NCBI RefSeq assembly: GCF_000069225.1
Contig: NC_010407.1
Location: 3,162,001-3,226,000 of the forward strand
Length of the DNA: 64,000 nucleotides
Source of the DNA: Clavibacter sepedonicus
GTDB taxonomy: Bacteria > Actinomycetota > Actinomycetes > Actinomycetales > Microbacteriaceae
Direction: 5' to 3'
Both the position numbers and the translations under genes were made by a program. Every line of letters starts with the position of its first letter. Within the stretch, counting starts at the first letter, position 1. Below the pieces are notes generated by a model. It saw only the letters and a program-made list of their open reading frames with translations, did no database searches and was not told the DNA's origin. This document shows positions 44,618 through 53,833 of the stretch, piece after piece.

Positions 44618-44714
44618 TCCAGTAGCGCCTGCGCACCAAACCGGTCGCTTAGGCGGTACGAATGTAAGGAGCCTGGGAACGCCCCGGCTCTTCCCTACCA
44701 GTGGAGGCACCATC

Positions 44715-45134
44715 ATGAGCTCATCCCCGAACCGCCTGCTCGGCACCGCATTCGGCGCCGTGTACGTCCTCGTCGGCCTTCTCGGCTTCCTGTTCCCGCC
44801 GCAGAGCGGGGGCTTCTTCTCCTCCGACGGCGGCCTGCTGCTCGGGATCTTCATGGTGAACCCGTTCCACAACGTGGCCCACCTGCTCATCGGCGCGGCC
44901 CTCCTCATCGGCGGCCTCTCCAGCGTCGCGTCGGCCAAGGCCGTGAACTCCACCATCGGATTCGCGTACCTCGCGCTCGGCATCGTCGGCTTCTTCCTCG
45001 TGAACACTGACTTCAACATCCTCGCGCTCAACACCGCGGACCACTTCCTGCACCTCGGCAGCGCCGTCGTGCTGCTGATCGTGGGCCTCGGCGCCGAGAA
45101 GGGCGTCCGCAACCGCGCCGCCCGCGCCGCTTAG
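44715..45134 (+). CDS. DUF4383 family membrane protein
   Basis: A 139-aa protein with four membrane helices: LLGTAFGAVYVLVGLLGFLF, a HNVAHLLIGAALLIGG segment, IGFAYLALGIVGFFLV, and HFLHLGSAVVLLIVG. The two short histidine motifs (NPFHNVAHL and DHFLHLG) are family features. Members are frequent in actinobacteria and often stress induced; function unknown. ATG 44715 has GGAGG upstream. Confidence 0.8.
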   Translation: MSSSPNRLLGTAFGAVYVLVGLLGFLFPPQSGGFFSSDGGLLLGIFMVNPFHNVAHLLIGAALLIGGLSSVASAKAVNSTIGFAYLALGIVGFFLVNTDFNILALNTADHFLHLGSAVVLLIVGLGAEKGVRNRAARAA

Positions 45135-45257
45135 GCAGCGCCACCGCCGCGCCGCTGCACCGGGCGCGTCACGCATCACCGCACGACAGCACCACCCGCA
45201 CGACAGCACGCAGCACCGCACCACCCGCGGCGCCCGGGACGACGAAGGGACCAGCAC

Positions 45258-45959
45258 GTGTCACTGCTCATCCGCCACTGGCTGGCCCTCGCCGCCCTGG
45301 GCGCCGCGCTCATCCACCTGGCCGTCGGCGCGGGATCCCCGCCCGCGGCCATGGTGGCACTCCTCCTCATCGGCCTCGCCGAGGGCGCGTGGGCCGTCGC
45401 GGCCCTCCGCTCCGACCGCCTGCCGGTCCCCGGCTGGGCCGCCCTCGGCGCTCTCGTCCCGGTCGCCGGCTGGGCCCTCCTCGTGACGGCCGCGGTCGTC
45501 ATGTCCGCCCCCGGCATCACCAGCGACCTGCCCGTGATCCCCATGCTCGCCGCGACCCTGCTCGACCTCGTGGTCGCCGCGGTCGTCGGCCGCCACCTCC
45601 GCTCGCATGCCGAGTCCGAGGCCCTGGCCGTGTGCACGGCCGTCGAGGCCACGTTCCCGGCCGACGCCGCGCTCGTCGGATCCGGCGCGCCGCTCCCGTC
45701 CCCCGCCGCACCCGCCGCACCCGTCTCCGCCGCGCTGCCGGCCTCCGCCGCCGGCACGCCCTCCACCGCCACCGCCGAGGCGGATCCCGAGCGCACGGGC
45801 GGCCGCTACCTCGCGGGCGTGCTCGTCGGCGCCTTCGTCGTCGCCGGCCTCGTGACCCCCGCACTCTCGCTCACGCGCGCCGGCGAGTTCGCCGTGCCGC
45901 ACGGCCAGCACAGCTCCATCGACCTCGACGGCATCCAGGGCGAGCACTCCGGCCACTGA
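45258..45959 (+). CDS. hypothetical membrane protein
   Basis: A 233-aa protein with four helices in the first 110 residues, a Pro/Ala-rich linker (about 130-180), one more helix (YLAGVLVGAFVVAGLVTPAL), and a His-rich end (HGQHSSIDLDGIQGEHSGH). GTG start 45258 with AAGGGA upstream. It follows the DUF4383 gene on the same strand after 123 bp of short CACGACAGCAC repeats. Family not recognised; the His-rich tail hints at metal contact. Confidence 0.6.
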   Translation: MSLLIRHWLALAALGAALIHLAVGAGSPPAAMVALLLIGLAEGAWAVAALRSDRLPVPGWAALGALVPVAGWALLVTAAVVMSAPGITSDLPVIPMLAATLLDLVVAAVVGRHLRSHAESEALAVCTAVEATFPADAALVGSGAPLPSPAAPAAPVSAALPASAAGTPSTATAEADPERTGGRYLAGVLVGAFVVAGLVTPALSLTRAGEFAVPHGQHSSIDLDGIQGEHSGH

Positions 45960-45993
45960 GCCGGTCGGCCGGCCCGCAGCACGCGGACCCGGG

Positions 45994-47295
45994 TCAGCTC
46001 GCGGGCGCGACCGACGGCGTCACGCGGATCCTGGTCGCCTCGCTCATGAACCGCCGCACGTTCTCGTCGACGATGATGTCGCCCGGCCGCAGCGGCCGCG
46101 TGAGGAACAGCCCGTCGATGTCGGTGATCCGGCTGAGGGCCACGTAGGTCTGGCCGGGGCTGAAGACGCGCGCGCCCAGGTCCACGATCGCCCGGTCGTA
46201 CGTCTTCCCCTGCGACTTGTGGATGGTGACGGCCCACGCCAGCCGCAGCGGGAACTGCGTGAAGTCGGCGACCACATCGCGCCGCAGCTGCTTGGTGGTG
46301 GGCGAGTACGAGTACTTGTGCTTCTCCCACGTGACCGGCTCGACCTCGTGCACGACGCCGTCGAGCTCCACGTACACGTTGGTGTCGATGCGCGTGACGA
46401 CGCCGACGGATCCGTTCACCCAGCGCTGGTCGACGTCGTTGCGGAGGAACATCACCTGCGCGCCGATCTTGAGGTCGAGCTTCTCGTCGGCCGGGTAGGT
46501 GCGCCCGCCGAAGTCGCCCGTGACGTCGGCGGTGGCGGTGAGCGAGCGGCCGGGCAGGCGCTTGAGGGCCTCCGCGTTGATCCGGTTCACGGTGTCGTTG
46601 CGCGTCGCGAGCGTGATGGCGCCGTCGGTGGGCGCGGGGCGCGCGCCGGCCGCGTTGAGCACGCCCGCGATCTCCGCCGTGACGCGCCCGTGGCGCACGG
46701 CGTTGAGCATCTCCTTGAACGCCTCCTCATGCTGCCGGTGGATCTCGGTGAGCTCGTAGATCCGCAGCTGCGCCTCCTCCCACACCTTCGCGTCGAAGAA
46801 CCACATGGAGCGGTAGCGGTCGGCGAAGTAGGCGCGCTCGTCGCCGTCGCCGGGCACGGGGGCCAGCTGGTACGGATCCCCGAACAGCACGACCTGCACG
46901 CCGCCGAACGGCACGTCCTTCTTGTGGCGCGCCTGGCGGAGGCTGCGGTCGATGGCGTCGACGAGATCCGCGTTGACCATGGAGACCTCGTCGATGACGA
47001 GCGTGTCGATGGTGTTGAGGAGCTTCCGCAGCTCGCCGGTCTGCTCGATCTCCTCGTCGGCGATGACCCCGATGGGCAGCTTGAACAGCGAGTGGATGGT
47101 CTGGCCGCCGACGTTGAGCGCCGCGACGCCCGTGGGCGCGCAGATCACGATCTGCTTCTCGGTGTTCCACGACAGGTGCGTGAGGAGGGTCGACTTGCCG
47201 GTGCCGGCGCGGCCCGTGACGAAGATGTGGTCGCGCGTGCCCTCGATGGCCTGGAAGACCGCGGCCTGCTCCGGGGAGAGGGGGACCGTGCTCAC
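45994..47295 (-). CDS. PIF1-like ATP-dependent helicase
   Basis: A 433-aa superfamily 1B helicase-like ATPase. Walker A FVTGRAGTGKSTLL (26-39), GAP box ICAPTGVAALNVGG, Walker B LVIDEVSMV, sensor LFGDPYQLAPV, and C-terminal TIHKSQGKTYDRAIVDL plus YVALSRI are in PIF1/RecD-like order. GTG 47295 is chosen for a CAGGAG six bases upstream; the longer frame lacks one. No nuclease domain. Role in unwinding DNA is likely; a defence or repair link is not evident from neighbours. Confidence 0.9.
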   Translation of the reverse strand: MSTVPLSPEQAAVFQAIEGTRDHIFVTGRAGTGKSTLLTHLSWNTEKQIVICAPTGVAALNVGGQTIHSLFKLPIGVIADEEIEQTGELRKLLNTIDTLVIDEVSMVNADLVDAIDRSLRQARHKKDVPFGGVQVVLFGDPYQLAPVPGDGDERAYFADRYRSMWFFDAKVWEEAQLRIYELTEIHRQHEEAFKEMLNAVRHGRVTAEIAGVLNAAGARPAPTDGAITLATRNDTVNRINAEALKRLPGRSLTATADVTGDFGGRTYPADEKLDLKIGAQVMFLRNDVDQRWVNGSVGVVTRIDTNVYVELDGVVHEVEPVTWEKHKYSYSPTTKQLRRDVVADFTQFPLRLAWAVTIHKSQGKTYDRAIVDLGARVFSPGQTYVALSRITDIDGLFLTRPLRPGDIIVDENVRRFMSEATRIRVTPSVAPAS

Positions 47296-47428
47296 GCGGG
47301 GCTCCTGGCGGGTCGGGGACGGGAGGGTGCGCGGATCCGCGGCCGCTGGTGCCGCGCAGATGCGCACTCGAATCTACCCCGGCGCCCGGCCGCGGAGGCG
47401 TCGATGCCCCGCCCGTAGGATGATCCGC

Positions 47429-48448
47429 ATGCCGAGCCCCGCCGTCGACGCGCGCGGGGAGCTGCGTCGGGCGGTCCTCGTGTGGTCGCTGCTCGCGGCG
47501 CTCCTGGTCGGGGCGTTCCTCGGCACCGTCGCGTCGCTCAACCAGGGCACCTTCAGCGCCCACGGCTTCGTGCGCTCCTACCTCGACGCCCTCGCGCGCG
47601 AGGACAGCCGCGACGCGCTCTCCGCTCCCGGCGTCGTGCTGCCGGACACGGGGAGCCGCGCCCTCCTCGACGCCCGCGCGCTGCCCGGCCTCGCCGACGT
47701 GGAGCTCGTGTCCGACGAGCCCGCGGGCGACGGCGAGCGCGCGGTCACGTACTCCTACACGCTGCCGTCGGGGCCCGGATCCACCGAGTTCCTGGTGCGC
47801 GAGACCCCCGCCGCCCTCGGCCTCTTCGCGCGGTGGGAGTTCGCGACGAGCCCGGTCGCGGCGATCGACCTCGAGCTGCGGCACGCGGCGACGTTCACGG
47901 CCAACGGGCTGGCCGTATCGGCGACGCCCGGGGGCGAGGCTGCCGAAGGCGCCGGATCCACGTACCTCGTGCTCGCGCCCGCGTCCCTCGCGCTCGACCA
48001 CGCATCCGAGTACCTCCAGGCCGAGGACGCGGAGGTCGCCGTGACCGAGCCGGGCAGCGTCGTGCCGGCCCGCGTCGACGCCGAGCCCACCGACGACCTC
48101 GTGGCGTCCGTGCAGTCCGAGGTCGAGTCCTACCTGACGCAGTGCACGACGCAGGCCGTGCTGTACCCGTCGGGCTGCCCGTTCGGGAAGACGATCCGCG
48201 ACCGGATCACCGCGCCGCCCGTGTGGAGCATGACGGCCATGCCCGAGATCACCCTGCAGCCCGCGAGCGACGACCCCGCCGACCTCGACTGGGTCGTGCC
48301 GTCGACGGTCGGCACCGCGCACATCAAGGTGCCGGTCCGCTCCCTGTACGACGGCAGCGTCAAGGACCTCGACGAGGACGTGCCGTTCAGCGTGAGCTGG
48401 CGGGTCAGCGTGGACGAGACCTCGGGCGTGCGGATCCAGGGCCTCTAG
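47429..48448 (+). CDS. hypothetical membrane-anchored protein
   Basis: A 339-aa protein with one N-terminal helix (AVLVWSLLAALLVGAFLGTVASL) and a large extracytoplasmic part containing two cysteines (LTQCTTQAVLYPSGCPFG) likely disulphide-bonded. ATG 47429 is seven bases past TAGGAT (47416-47421), hence leaderless. Divergent from the helicase gene. It resembles conserved actinobacterial surface proteins of unknown role; no catalytic motif. Confidence 0.75.
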   Translation: MPSPAVDARGELRRAVLVWSLLAALLVGAFLGTVASLNQGTFSAHGFVRSYLDALAREDSRDALSAPGVVLPDTGSRALLDARALPGLADVELVSDEPAGDGERAVTYSYTLPSGPGSTEFLVRETPAALGLFARWEFATSPVAAIDLELRHAATFTANGLAVSATPGGEAAEGAGSTYLVLAPASLALDHASEYLQAEDAEVAVTEPGSVVPARVDAEPTDDLVASVQSEVESYLTQCTTQAVLYPSGCPFGKTIRDRITAPPVWSMTAMPEITLQPASDDPADLDWVVPSTVGTAHIKVPVRSLYDGSVKDLDEDVPFSVSWRVSVDETSGVRIQGL

Positions 48449-48563
48449 CCGCTCCCGGCACCCTCCCCCCGCGTCACGGTGCGGTGCGGGGGCGGCCGGG
48501 CCAGGATCGGGACGCAACAGGGTCCGTGCGACCGCGGGGATCCGTCACCCGAGGAGCGCCCCC

Positions 48564-48986
48564 ATGTCCGCGACCATGAACCCGTACCTGTCCTTCCGCG
48601 ACCAGGCGGCCGACGCGCTCCTCTTCTACCAGGGGATCTTCGGCGGCGAGGTCGAGACGACCACGTTCGGCGATGGCGGCATGGCCACGGATCCGGCCGA
48701 GGCGGACAAGGTCATGCACGGCCAGCTGACCTCCGGCGCGGGCTTCGTGCTCATGGCGTCGGACACCCCGGCCGCGATGGGCGTGCCGAGCGGATCCGCC
48801 ATCACGCTCTCGCTGTCGGGCGACGACGCGGACGTGCTCGGCGGTTGGTGGGACGCGCTGACGGCCGACGGCACGATCGTGCTCCCGCTGGAGCCCGCGC
48901 CGTGGGGCGATCGGTTCGGCATGTGCACGGACCGCTTCGGGATCGACTGGATGGTGTCGATCAGCGCGCCGCCGGCCGCCGCCTGA
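48564..48986 (+). CDS. VOC/PhnB-like glyoxalase-fold protein
   Basis: A 140-aa protein with the PhnB/3-demethylubiquinone-like pattern: NPYLSFRDQAADALLFYQGIFGGEVE near the start, MHGQLTSGAGFVLMASD, and WGDRFGMCTDRFGIDWMV at the end. These form two beta-alpha-beta-beta-beta units. Substrate unknown. ATG 48564 with GAGGAG upstream. Confidence 0.87.
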   Translation: MSATMNPYLSFRDQAADALLFYQGIFGGEVETTTFGDGGMATDPAEADKVMHGQLTSGAGFVLMASDTPAAMGVPSGSAITLSLSGDDADVLGGWWDALTADGTIVLPLEPAPWGDRFGMCTDRFGIDWMVSISAPPAAA

Positions 48987-49009
48987 TCCGGTCGGCCGGG
49001 TCGCCCGGC

Positions 49010-49900
49010 TCAGGCCCACCGGCCTCCGCTCGGGACGATGAGCGGCGTGTGCGAGACGGGGTCGTCGATCACCAGGCACGGGAGGCCGAAGACCTCCTCC
49101 ACCAGCTCGGCCGTGACGATGTCGCGCGGGGCGCCCGACGCGACCACGCGGCCGTCCGCCATCACGATGAGGTGGTCGGCGTAGCGCGCGGCGTGGTTGA
49201 GGTCGTGCAGCACGGCGACGATGGTGCTGCCGTCGCGGTGCAGGTCGGCGAGGAGGTCGAGCAGCTCGATCTGGTGGGCGATGTCGAGGAACGTCGTCGG
49301 CTCGTCGAGCAGCAACACGGGCGTCTGCTGCGCGAGCGCCATCGCGACCCACACGCGCTGGCGCTGGCCGCCGGAGAGCTCGTCGACGTGGCGGTCCGCG
49401 AGGTCGGCGACGCCCGTCGCGGCCATCGCCTCCTGCACGGCGTCCTCGTCGGTGGACGTCCACTGGCGGATGAGGTTCTGGTGCGGGAACCGGCCGCGCG
49501 CCACGAGGTCGGCCACCGTGATCCCCTCGGGCGCGATGGCGCTCTGCGGCAGGAGGCCGACGATGCGCGCGACCTCCTTCGCACGGTAGGAGCCGAGCGG
49601 CCGGTCGTCGAGGAGCACGCCGCCCGCGGTCGGCGCGAGCAGGCGCGACAGCGCGCGGAGCAGGGTCGACTTCCCGCACGCGTTCGGGCCGACGATCACG
49701 GTGAACGAGCGGTCCGGCACGGACACGTCGAGCTGCTCGGAGATCACCCGCCGGTCGTAGGAGAGCGTGACGCCCTCGGCGCGGAGACGCGGGGCGCCGG
49801 TCGCTGCCGACGCGGTGGGCGCGGCGGCCGCGGGCGCGCGGGTCTCGGTGTCGTCCACGGGTGGATCTCCCATCGGGTCGGGGGCGGGGGCGTCAGGCAC
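49010..49900 (-). CDS. siderophore/heme ABC transporter ATP-binding protein (FecE-type)
   Basis: A 296-aa ATPase: Walker A VGPNACGKSTLL, Q-loop LLPQSAIAPEG, signature LSGGQRQRVWVAM, Walker B VLLLDEPTTFLD and switch HDLNHAARYA. In the Walker A the usual Asn-Gly reads Asn-Ala, a known variant in this subfamily. GTG 49900 overlaps the second permease by eight bases; an ATG at 49873 would also remove the Ala/Pro-rich N-terminus. Energises ferric-siderophore import. Confidence 0.94.
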   Translation of the reverse strand: MPDAPAPDPMGDPPVDDTETRAPAAAAPTASAATGAPRLRAEGVTLSYDRRVISEQLDVSVPDRSFTVIVGPNACGKSTLLRALSRLLAPTAGGVLLDDRPLGSYRAKEVARIVGLLPQSAIAPEGITVADLVARGRFPHQNLIRQWTSTDEDAVQEAMAATGVADLADRHVDELSGGQRQRVWVAMALAQQTPVLLLDEPTTFLDIAHQIELLDLLADLHRDGSTIVAVLHDLNHAARYADHLIVMADGRVVASGAPRDIVTAELVEEVFGLPCLVIDDPVSHTPLIVPSGGRWA

Positions 49901-50957
49901 GTCGGGACGCCTCGCGGATCAGCAGCGCGATCAGGTAGGCGCCGCCGACGACGACCGTGACGATGCCCACGGGCACCGTCCCCGGCAGCGCGTGCTGGGC
50001 GGCGAAGTCCGCGGCGAGCAGCAGCAGGCCGCCCGTGAGCGCGGCCGGCACGAGCGGCAGGCCGGCGCTCCGCGTGAGGCGGCGGGCGATCTGCGGGGCC
50101 GCGAGCGCGACGAACGCGATCGGCCCGGACGCGGCCGTCACGACCGCGGTGAGCGCGACGCCGAGGATCAGCAGCGCGAGCCGCGTGGGCTCGGCCCGCA
50201 CGCCGTGGGCGCGCGCGGCGTCGTCGCCGAGCTCGAGCTGCCGCAGCGGCGCGGAGAGCAGCAGGATCGCGGGCGCCAGCACGAGGAGGGCGACGAACGC
50301 CGGCAGCGCGCGGTCCCAGCCGACGAGCGCGAGGGATCCGGCGCCCCAGATCGACGCGGCCATCGCGACCTCGGTGCCCGCCTTCAGCAGCAGGAACGTG
50401 TTGACCCCGTGCAGCACGGCCGTGACGGCGATGCCCGTGATGATCAGCCGGAACCCCTGCACGCCGCCACGGTACGCGAGCAGGTACACGACGAGCGCCG
50501 TGCCGAGCCCGCCCGCGAGCGCCCCGATCGCCGTGGGCAGGAAGGTCGCGCCCGCCAGCGTCGTCACGATGAGCGCGCCCGTGTAGGCGCCCGTCGAGAA
50601 GCCGATGACGTCGGGCGATCCGAGCGGGTTGCGCGTGAGCGACTGGAACACGGCGCCGGCGACCCCGAGCGCGGCGCCGAACGCGGCGAGCACGCGCGGG
50701 AGGCGCCACTCGAGCACGATGGTCGACGCGAACGAGCCGTCGGGGAGCAGCATCGCGCGGATCACCTCGGGCACCGTCAGCGGGAAGTCGCCGGTGCCGA
50801 GCGCCACGAGCGCGAGGGCGAGGATCGCGACGGCGAGCGCCGCGCCCACGAGCACCTCGCGGCGCTGCAGCCGGATGCCGACGACGGGCAGGCGTACGGT
50901 GCCGGGAATGCGCGCGGCGGGGCGGCGGCCGGCGTCGGCGCGGGCGCGCGCGCTCAC
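49893..50957 (-). CDS. iron-siderophore ABC permease (FecCD family)
   Basis: A 354-aa permease with about ten helices; LGVAGAVFQSLTRNPLGSPDVIGFSTGA and SGPIAFVALAAPQIARRLT are FecCD signatures. GTG start 50957 overlaps the previous permease's stop (GTGA). The first 30 residues are basic. Forms the heterodimeric channel with its neighbour. Confidence 0.94.
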   Translation of the reverse strand: MSARARADAGRRPAARIPGTVRLPVVGIRLQRREVLVGAALAVAILALALVALGTGDFPLTVPEVIRAMLLPDGSFASTIVLEWRLPRVLAAFGAALGVAGAVFQSLTRNPLGSPDVIGFSTGAYTGALIVTTLAGATFLPTAIGALAGGLGTALVVYLLAYRGGVQGFRLIITGIAVTAVLHGVNTFLLLKAGTEVAMAASIWGAGSLALVGWDRALPAFVALLVLAPAILLLSAPLRQLELGDDAARAHGVRAEPTRLALLILGVALTAVVTAASGPIAFVALAAPQIARRLTRSAGLPLVPAALTGGLLLLAADFAAQHALPGTVPVGIVTVVVGGAYLIALLIREASRRA

Positions 50958-52012
50958 AGCCCCGCCGCCCTCTGTCGGCGGACGAGGAGGATCAGCACGG
51001 GCGCGCCCAGCACGGCCGTCACGATCCCGGCGGGCAGCTCGGCCGGGCGCAGCACGACGCGGCCCACGATGTCGGCGCCGAGCAGGAGCACGGGCGCGAG
51101 CACGATCGTGTACGCGAGGATCCAGCGCTGGTCGGGCCCCACGATCCAGCGCGCGATGTGCGGGATCATCAGCCCCACGAACGCGATCGGCCCCGCCATC
51201 GCGGTCGCCCCGCCCGCGAGCAGCGTCACGGCCACGACGGCCACGGCCCGCACGACGACGACGTTCGCGCCGAGCGAGCGCGCGAGGTCGTCGCCGAGCG
51301 CGACCGCGTCGAGGCTCCGGGCGATGAGGGCGGCGAGCATCACGCCCCCCGCGAGGAACGGCGCGACCGGCAGGAGGGCGTCCCAGCCGCGGTCCTGCAG
51401 CGAGCCCGACTCCCACGCGCGCATGGCGCTGAAGCCCTGGGGGTCGGCCAGGAGCATCCCCGAGGTGATGCCCGCGAGCACCGCGCCGAGGGCAACGCCG
51501 GCGAGCGTGAGGCGCACGGGATCCCCGCCGCCGCGCCCCGCGGATCCGACGACGTAGACCACCACGGCCGCCACGAGTGCCCCCGCGAAGGCGAACCAGA
51601 TGTAACCGCTCACGGCGGTCACGCCGAGCACGCCCGTCGCGATGGCGACCGCGAACGCCGAGCCGGCGGTGACGCCGAGGATGCCGGGATCCGCCAGCGG
51701 GTTCCGCGTGACGGCCTGGATGAGCGCGCCCGCGACCCCGAGCGCGAGCCCCGCGGCCAGGCCGACGAGGGTGCGCGGGACGCGGAGGTCGAGGATCACG
51801 ACGAGCTCGGCCGGATCGCGCGGCCGCCCGGCGAGCGCGTCGACGACGGCGCCGAGCGGGATGTCGCGCGACCCCACGGCGACGCTCGCCAGGCACGCGA
51901 GCACGAGCACCCCGAGCGCGAGCAGCAGGCCCGCCGAGCGCGTGAGTCCGCTCCGCGCCCGGCCCTCGGGGGCGTCGGGGGCGGAGGCGCGCGCGAGGAC
52001 CCGGAGCGACAT
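50954..52012 (-). CDS. iron-siderophore ABC permease (FecCD family)
   Basis: A 352-aa permease with about ten helices, ALIQAVTRNPLADPGILGVTAG and AGPIAFVGLMIPHIARWIVG. ATG 52012 lies next to the iron box at 52036-52054; it is the first gene of the permease-permease-ATPase operon, divergent from the binding protein. Confidence 0.94.
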   Translation of the reverse strand: MSLRVLARASAPDAPEGRARSGLTRSAGLLLALGVLVLACLASVAVGSRDIPLGAVVDALAGRPRDPAELVVILDLRVPRTLVGLAAGLALGVAGALIQAVTRNPLADPGILGVTAGSAFAVAIATGVLGVTAVSGYIWFAFAGALVAAVVVYVVGSAGRGGGDPVRLTLAGVALGAVLAGITSGMLLADPQGFSAMRAWESGSLQDRGWDALLPVAPFLAGGVMLAALIARSLDAVALGDDLARSLGANVVVVRAVAVVAVTLLAGGATAMAGPIAFVGLMIPHIARWIVGPDQRWILAYTIVLAPVLLLGADIVGRVVLRPAELPAGIVTAVLGAPVLILLVRRQRAAGL

Positions 52013-52035
52013 GGCCCCGTCAGCCTACCGTGCCG

Positions 52036-52054
52036 TTAGGTTAGGCTCCCCTTG
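52036..52054. promoter_or_regulatory. DtxR/IdeR-type iron box
   Basis: TTAGGTTAGGCTCCCCTTG matches 15 of 19 bases of the classical TTAGGTTAGGCTAACCTAA operator. It lies between the divergent permease operon and the siderophore-binding protein gene, so iron-replete repression of both directions by a DtxR-type regulator is expected. Confidence 0.85.
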
Positions 52055-52114
52055 CCTGACGGGATCCACACCGGCCCGTCAGCCCGCACCCGAACACCCG
52101 AGAGGCCCCGCAAC

Positions 52115-53119
52115 ATGAGGTTCCCCACCACCGGCTCCGCCCTCGTCGCGCTCACCGTCGCGACGCTCGCCCTCACCGGATGCACCGCCTCCTCCGACCC
52201 CGGCGCCTCCGCCCCGCCCGCGTCCGGATCCGCGACCGGCGCCTTCCCCTCGACCGTCGACACGAAGTTCGGCGCGGTCACCGTGCCGAGCGAGCCGAAG
52301 CGCGTCGTCGCGCTCGGCTGGGGCGACGCGGAGACCGCGCTCGCGCTCGGCGTGCAGCCCGTCGGCGCGTCCGACTGGCTCGGCTTCGGCGCCGACGCGG
52401 ACGGCGTCGGCCCGTGGGCGCAGGGCCTCTACACGCAGAAGCCGCAGATCATTGAGACCCTCGAGCCGTCCTACGAGGCGATCGCGGCGCTCACGCCCGA
52501 CCTCATCCTCGACACCAAGGGATCCGGCGACCAGGACCGCTACGACCGCCTCTCGCAGATCGCCCCCACCATCGGCGTGCCCGAGGGCGCCGACAGCTAC
52601 CTCACCGACATGGACGACCAGGTCGACATGATCGCCGAGGCGCTCGGCCGCGAGGACCAGGGCGACGCCCTCCTCGACGCGGTCGACACGCGCTTCGACG
52701 CGGTCGCGGCCGCGCACCCGGACTGGAAGGGCAAGACGGCCACCGCCGCCACCAAGACCAGCGAGGGCTGGGGCGCCTACGCCGAGGGCAGCGAGCGCGT
52801 CGCGTTCCTCGAGCGCCTCGGCTTCGAGCAGAGCCCGACCATCGCGGGGATCCCCGTCAACGCCGGCGGCTTCTCGGTCGACGTCTCCTCCGAGCAGCTC
52901 GACCTGCTCGACGCCGACGTGATCGTGGCGTTCCCGATCTTCATCGACAAGTCCGTCATCACCGACGACCCGCTGTGGCAGGCGATCCCCGCGGTCGCGG
53001 CCGGCCACTCCATCGTCCTCGACGGCGACGTCTCGTCGGCCTACTCGATCGGCACCACGCTCTCCACCGGCTACGCGCTCGACCAGCTCGTGCCGCTGCT
53101 GGAGACCGCGACGAGCTGA
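52115..53119 (+). CDS. iron-siderophore-binding lipoprotein (FepB/FhuD-like)
   Basis: A 334-aa class III solute-binding protein. Lipobox LALTGC (Cys22), then KRVVALGWGDAETALALGVQPVG, LEPSYEAIAALTPDLILDTK and GYALDQLVPLL, typical of siderophore-binding proteins. ATG 52115 is preceded by AGAGG about ten bases upstream; transcription probably begins near the iron box, giving a 5' leader of about 60 nt. Works with the divergent FecCD/ATPase genes. Confidence 0.94.
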   Translation: MRFPTTGSALVALTVATLALTGCTASSDPGASAPPASGSATGAFPSTVDTKFGAVTVPSEPKRVVALGWGDAETALALGVQPVGASDWLGFGADADGVGPWAQGLYTQKPQIIETLEPSYEAIAALTPDLILDTKGSGDQDRYDRLSQIAPTIGVPEGADSYLTDMDDQVDMIAEALGREDQGDALLDAVDTRFDAVAAAHPDWKGKTATAATKTSEGWGAYAEGSERVAFLERLGFEQSPTIAGIPVNAGGFSVDVSSEQLDLLDADVIVAFPIFIDKSVITDDPLWQAIPAVAAGHSIVLDGDVSSAYSIGTTLSTGYALDQLVPLLETATS

Positions 53120-53805
53120 TCCGGATCCGCACCCCGAGCACCCGCACCGCCCCCGTCCCCGCCGCCGCCGGCGTCGCCTGGATCGCCGCCGCCGTCGTCT
53201 ACGTCGGCACCGAGGCGATCGCCGCGTCCGCCTTCCCCGGTTACAGCTACTCCGCCAACTACATCAGCGACCTCGGCGTTCCGGACGTCGCCGTGTTCCA
53301 GGGCCGCGCCATCGACTCGCCGCTGCACGCGGTGATGAACGCCGGCTTCATCCTGCAGGGCGTGCTCTACCTGCTCGCCGCCGTCATCGCGACCCGGGCC
53401 CTCCGCGCCGGCCCCCGCCGGACGTTCCTCGCCCTCGCCGCGGTGCACGCCGTCGGGATCACGGTGGTCGGCCTCGTCCACGGCAGCGCCTCGAGCGCGG
53501 CGAGCGGCATCGGCTGGATGCACGTGGTCGGGGCGGGGCTCGCGATCATCGCGGGCAACGCGGCCTCGATCGTCGCGGGTCTCGGATCCGGCCGCGTCGG
53601 CGCCGCGCGCGTCTTCCGCATCGCGAGCGTCGCGCTGGGCGTCGTCGGCCTCATCGCGGTCGCGCTGCTCGAGGTGCTCGGCGGGTCGGACATCGACGGG
53701 ATCTGGGAGCGCGGATCCGTCTACACGGTCACCGCGTGGGAGCTGATGACGGGCATCGCCGTGCTCGTCGCCGCCCGCCGCCGCCGCGGGAGCACGCGCG
53801 ACTGA
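53116..53805 (+). CDS. DUF998 family membrane protein (unusual start)
   Basis: About 229 aa with six helices; YPGYSY-like FPGYSYSANYISDLG is the DUF998 signature, followed by SPLHAVMNAGFILQGVLYLL and GWMHVVGAGLAIIAGN. The conserved fold begins near 53160, but there is no ATG, GTG or TTG in frame before it that fits; the nearest candidate is CTG 53116, overlapping the stop of the binding protein gene (CTGA). Start is therefore uncertain. Function unknown. Confidence 0.75.
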   Translation: MIRIRTPSTRTAPVPAAAGVAWIAAAVVYVGTEAIAASAFPGYSYSANYISDLGVPDVAVFQGRAIDSPLHAVMNAGFILQGVLYLLAAVIATRALRAGPRRTFLALAAVHAVGITVVGLVHGSASSAASGIGWMHVVGAGLAIIAGNAASIVAGLGSGRVGAARVFRIASVALGVVGLIAVALLEVLGGSDIDGIWERGSVYTVTAWELMTGIAVLVAARRRRGSTRD

Positions 53806-53833
53806 CCCGCGCCACCCGGTCGGGCAGGAGGGC

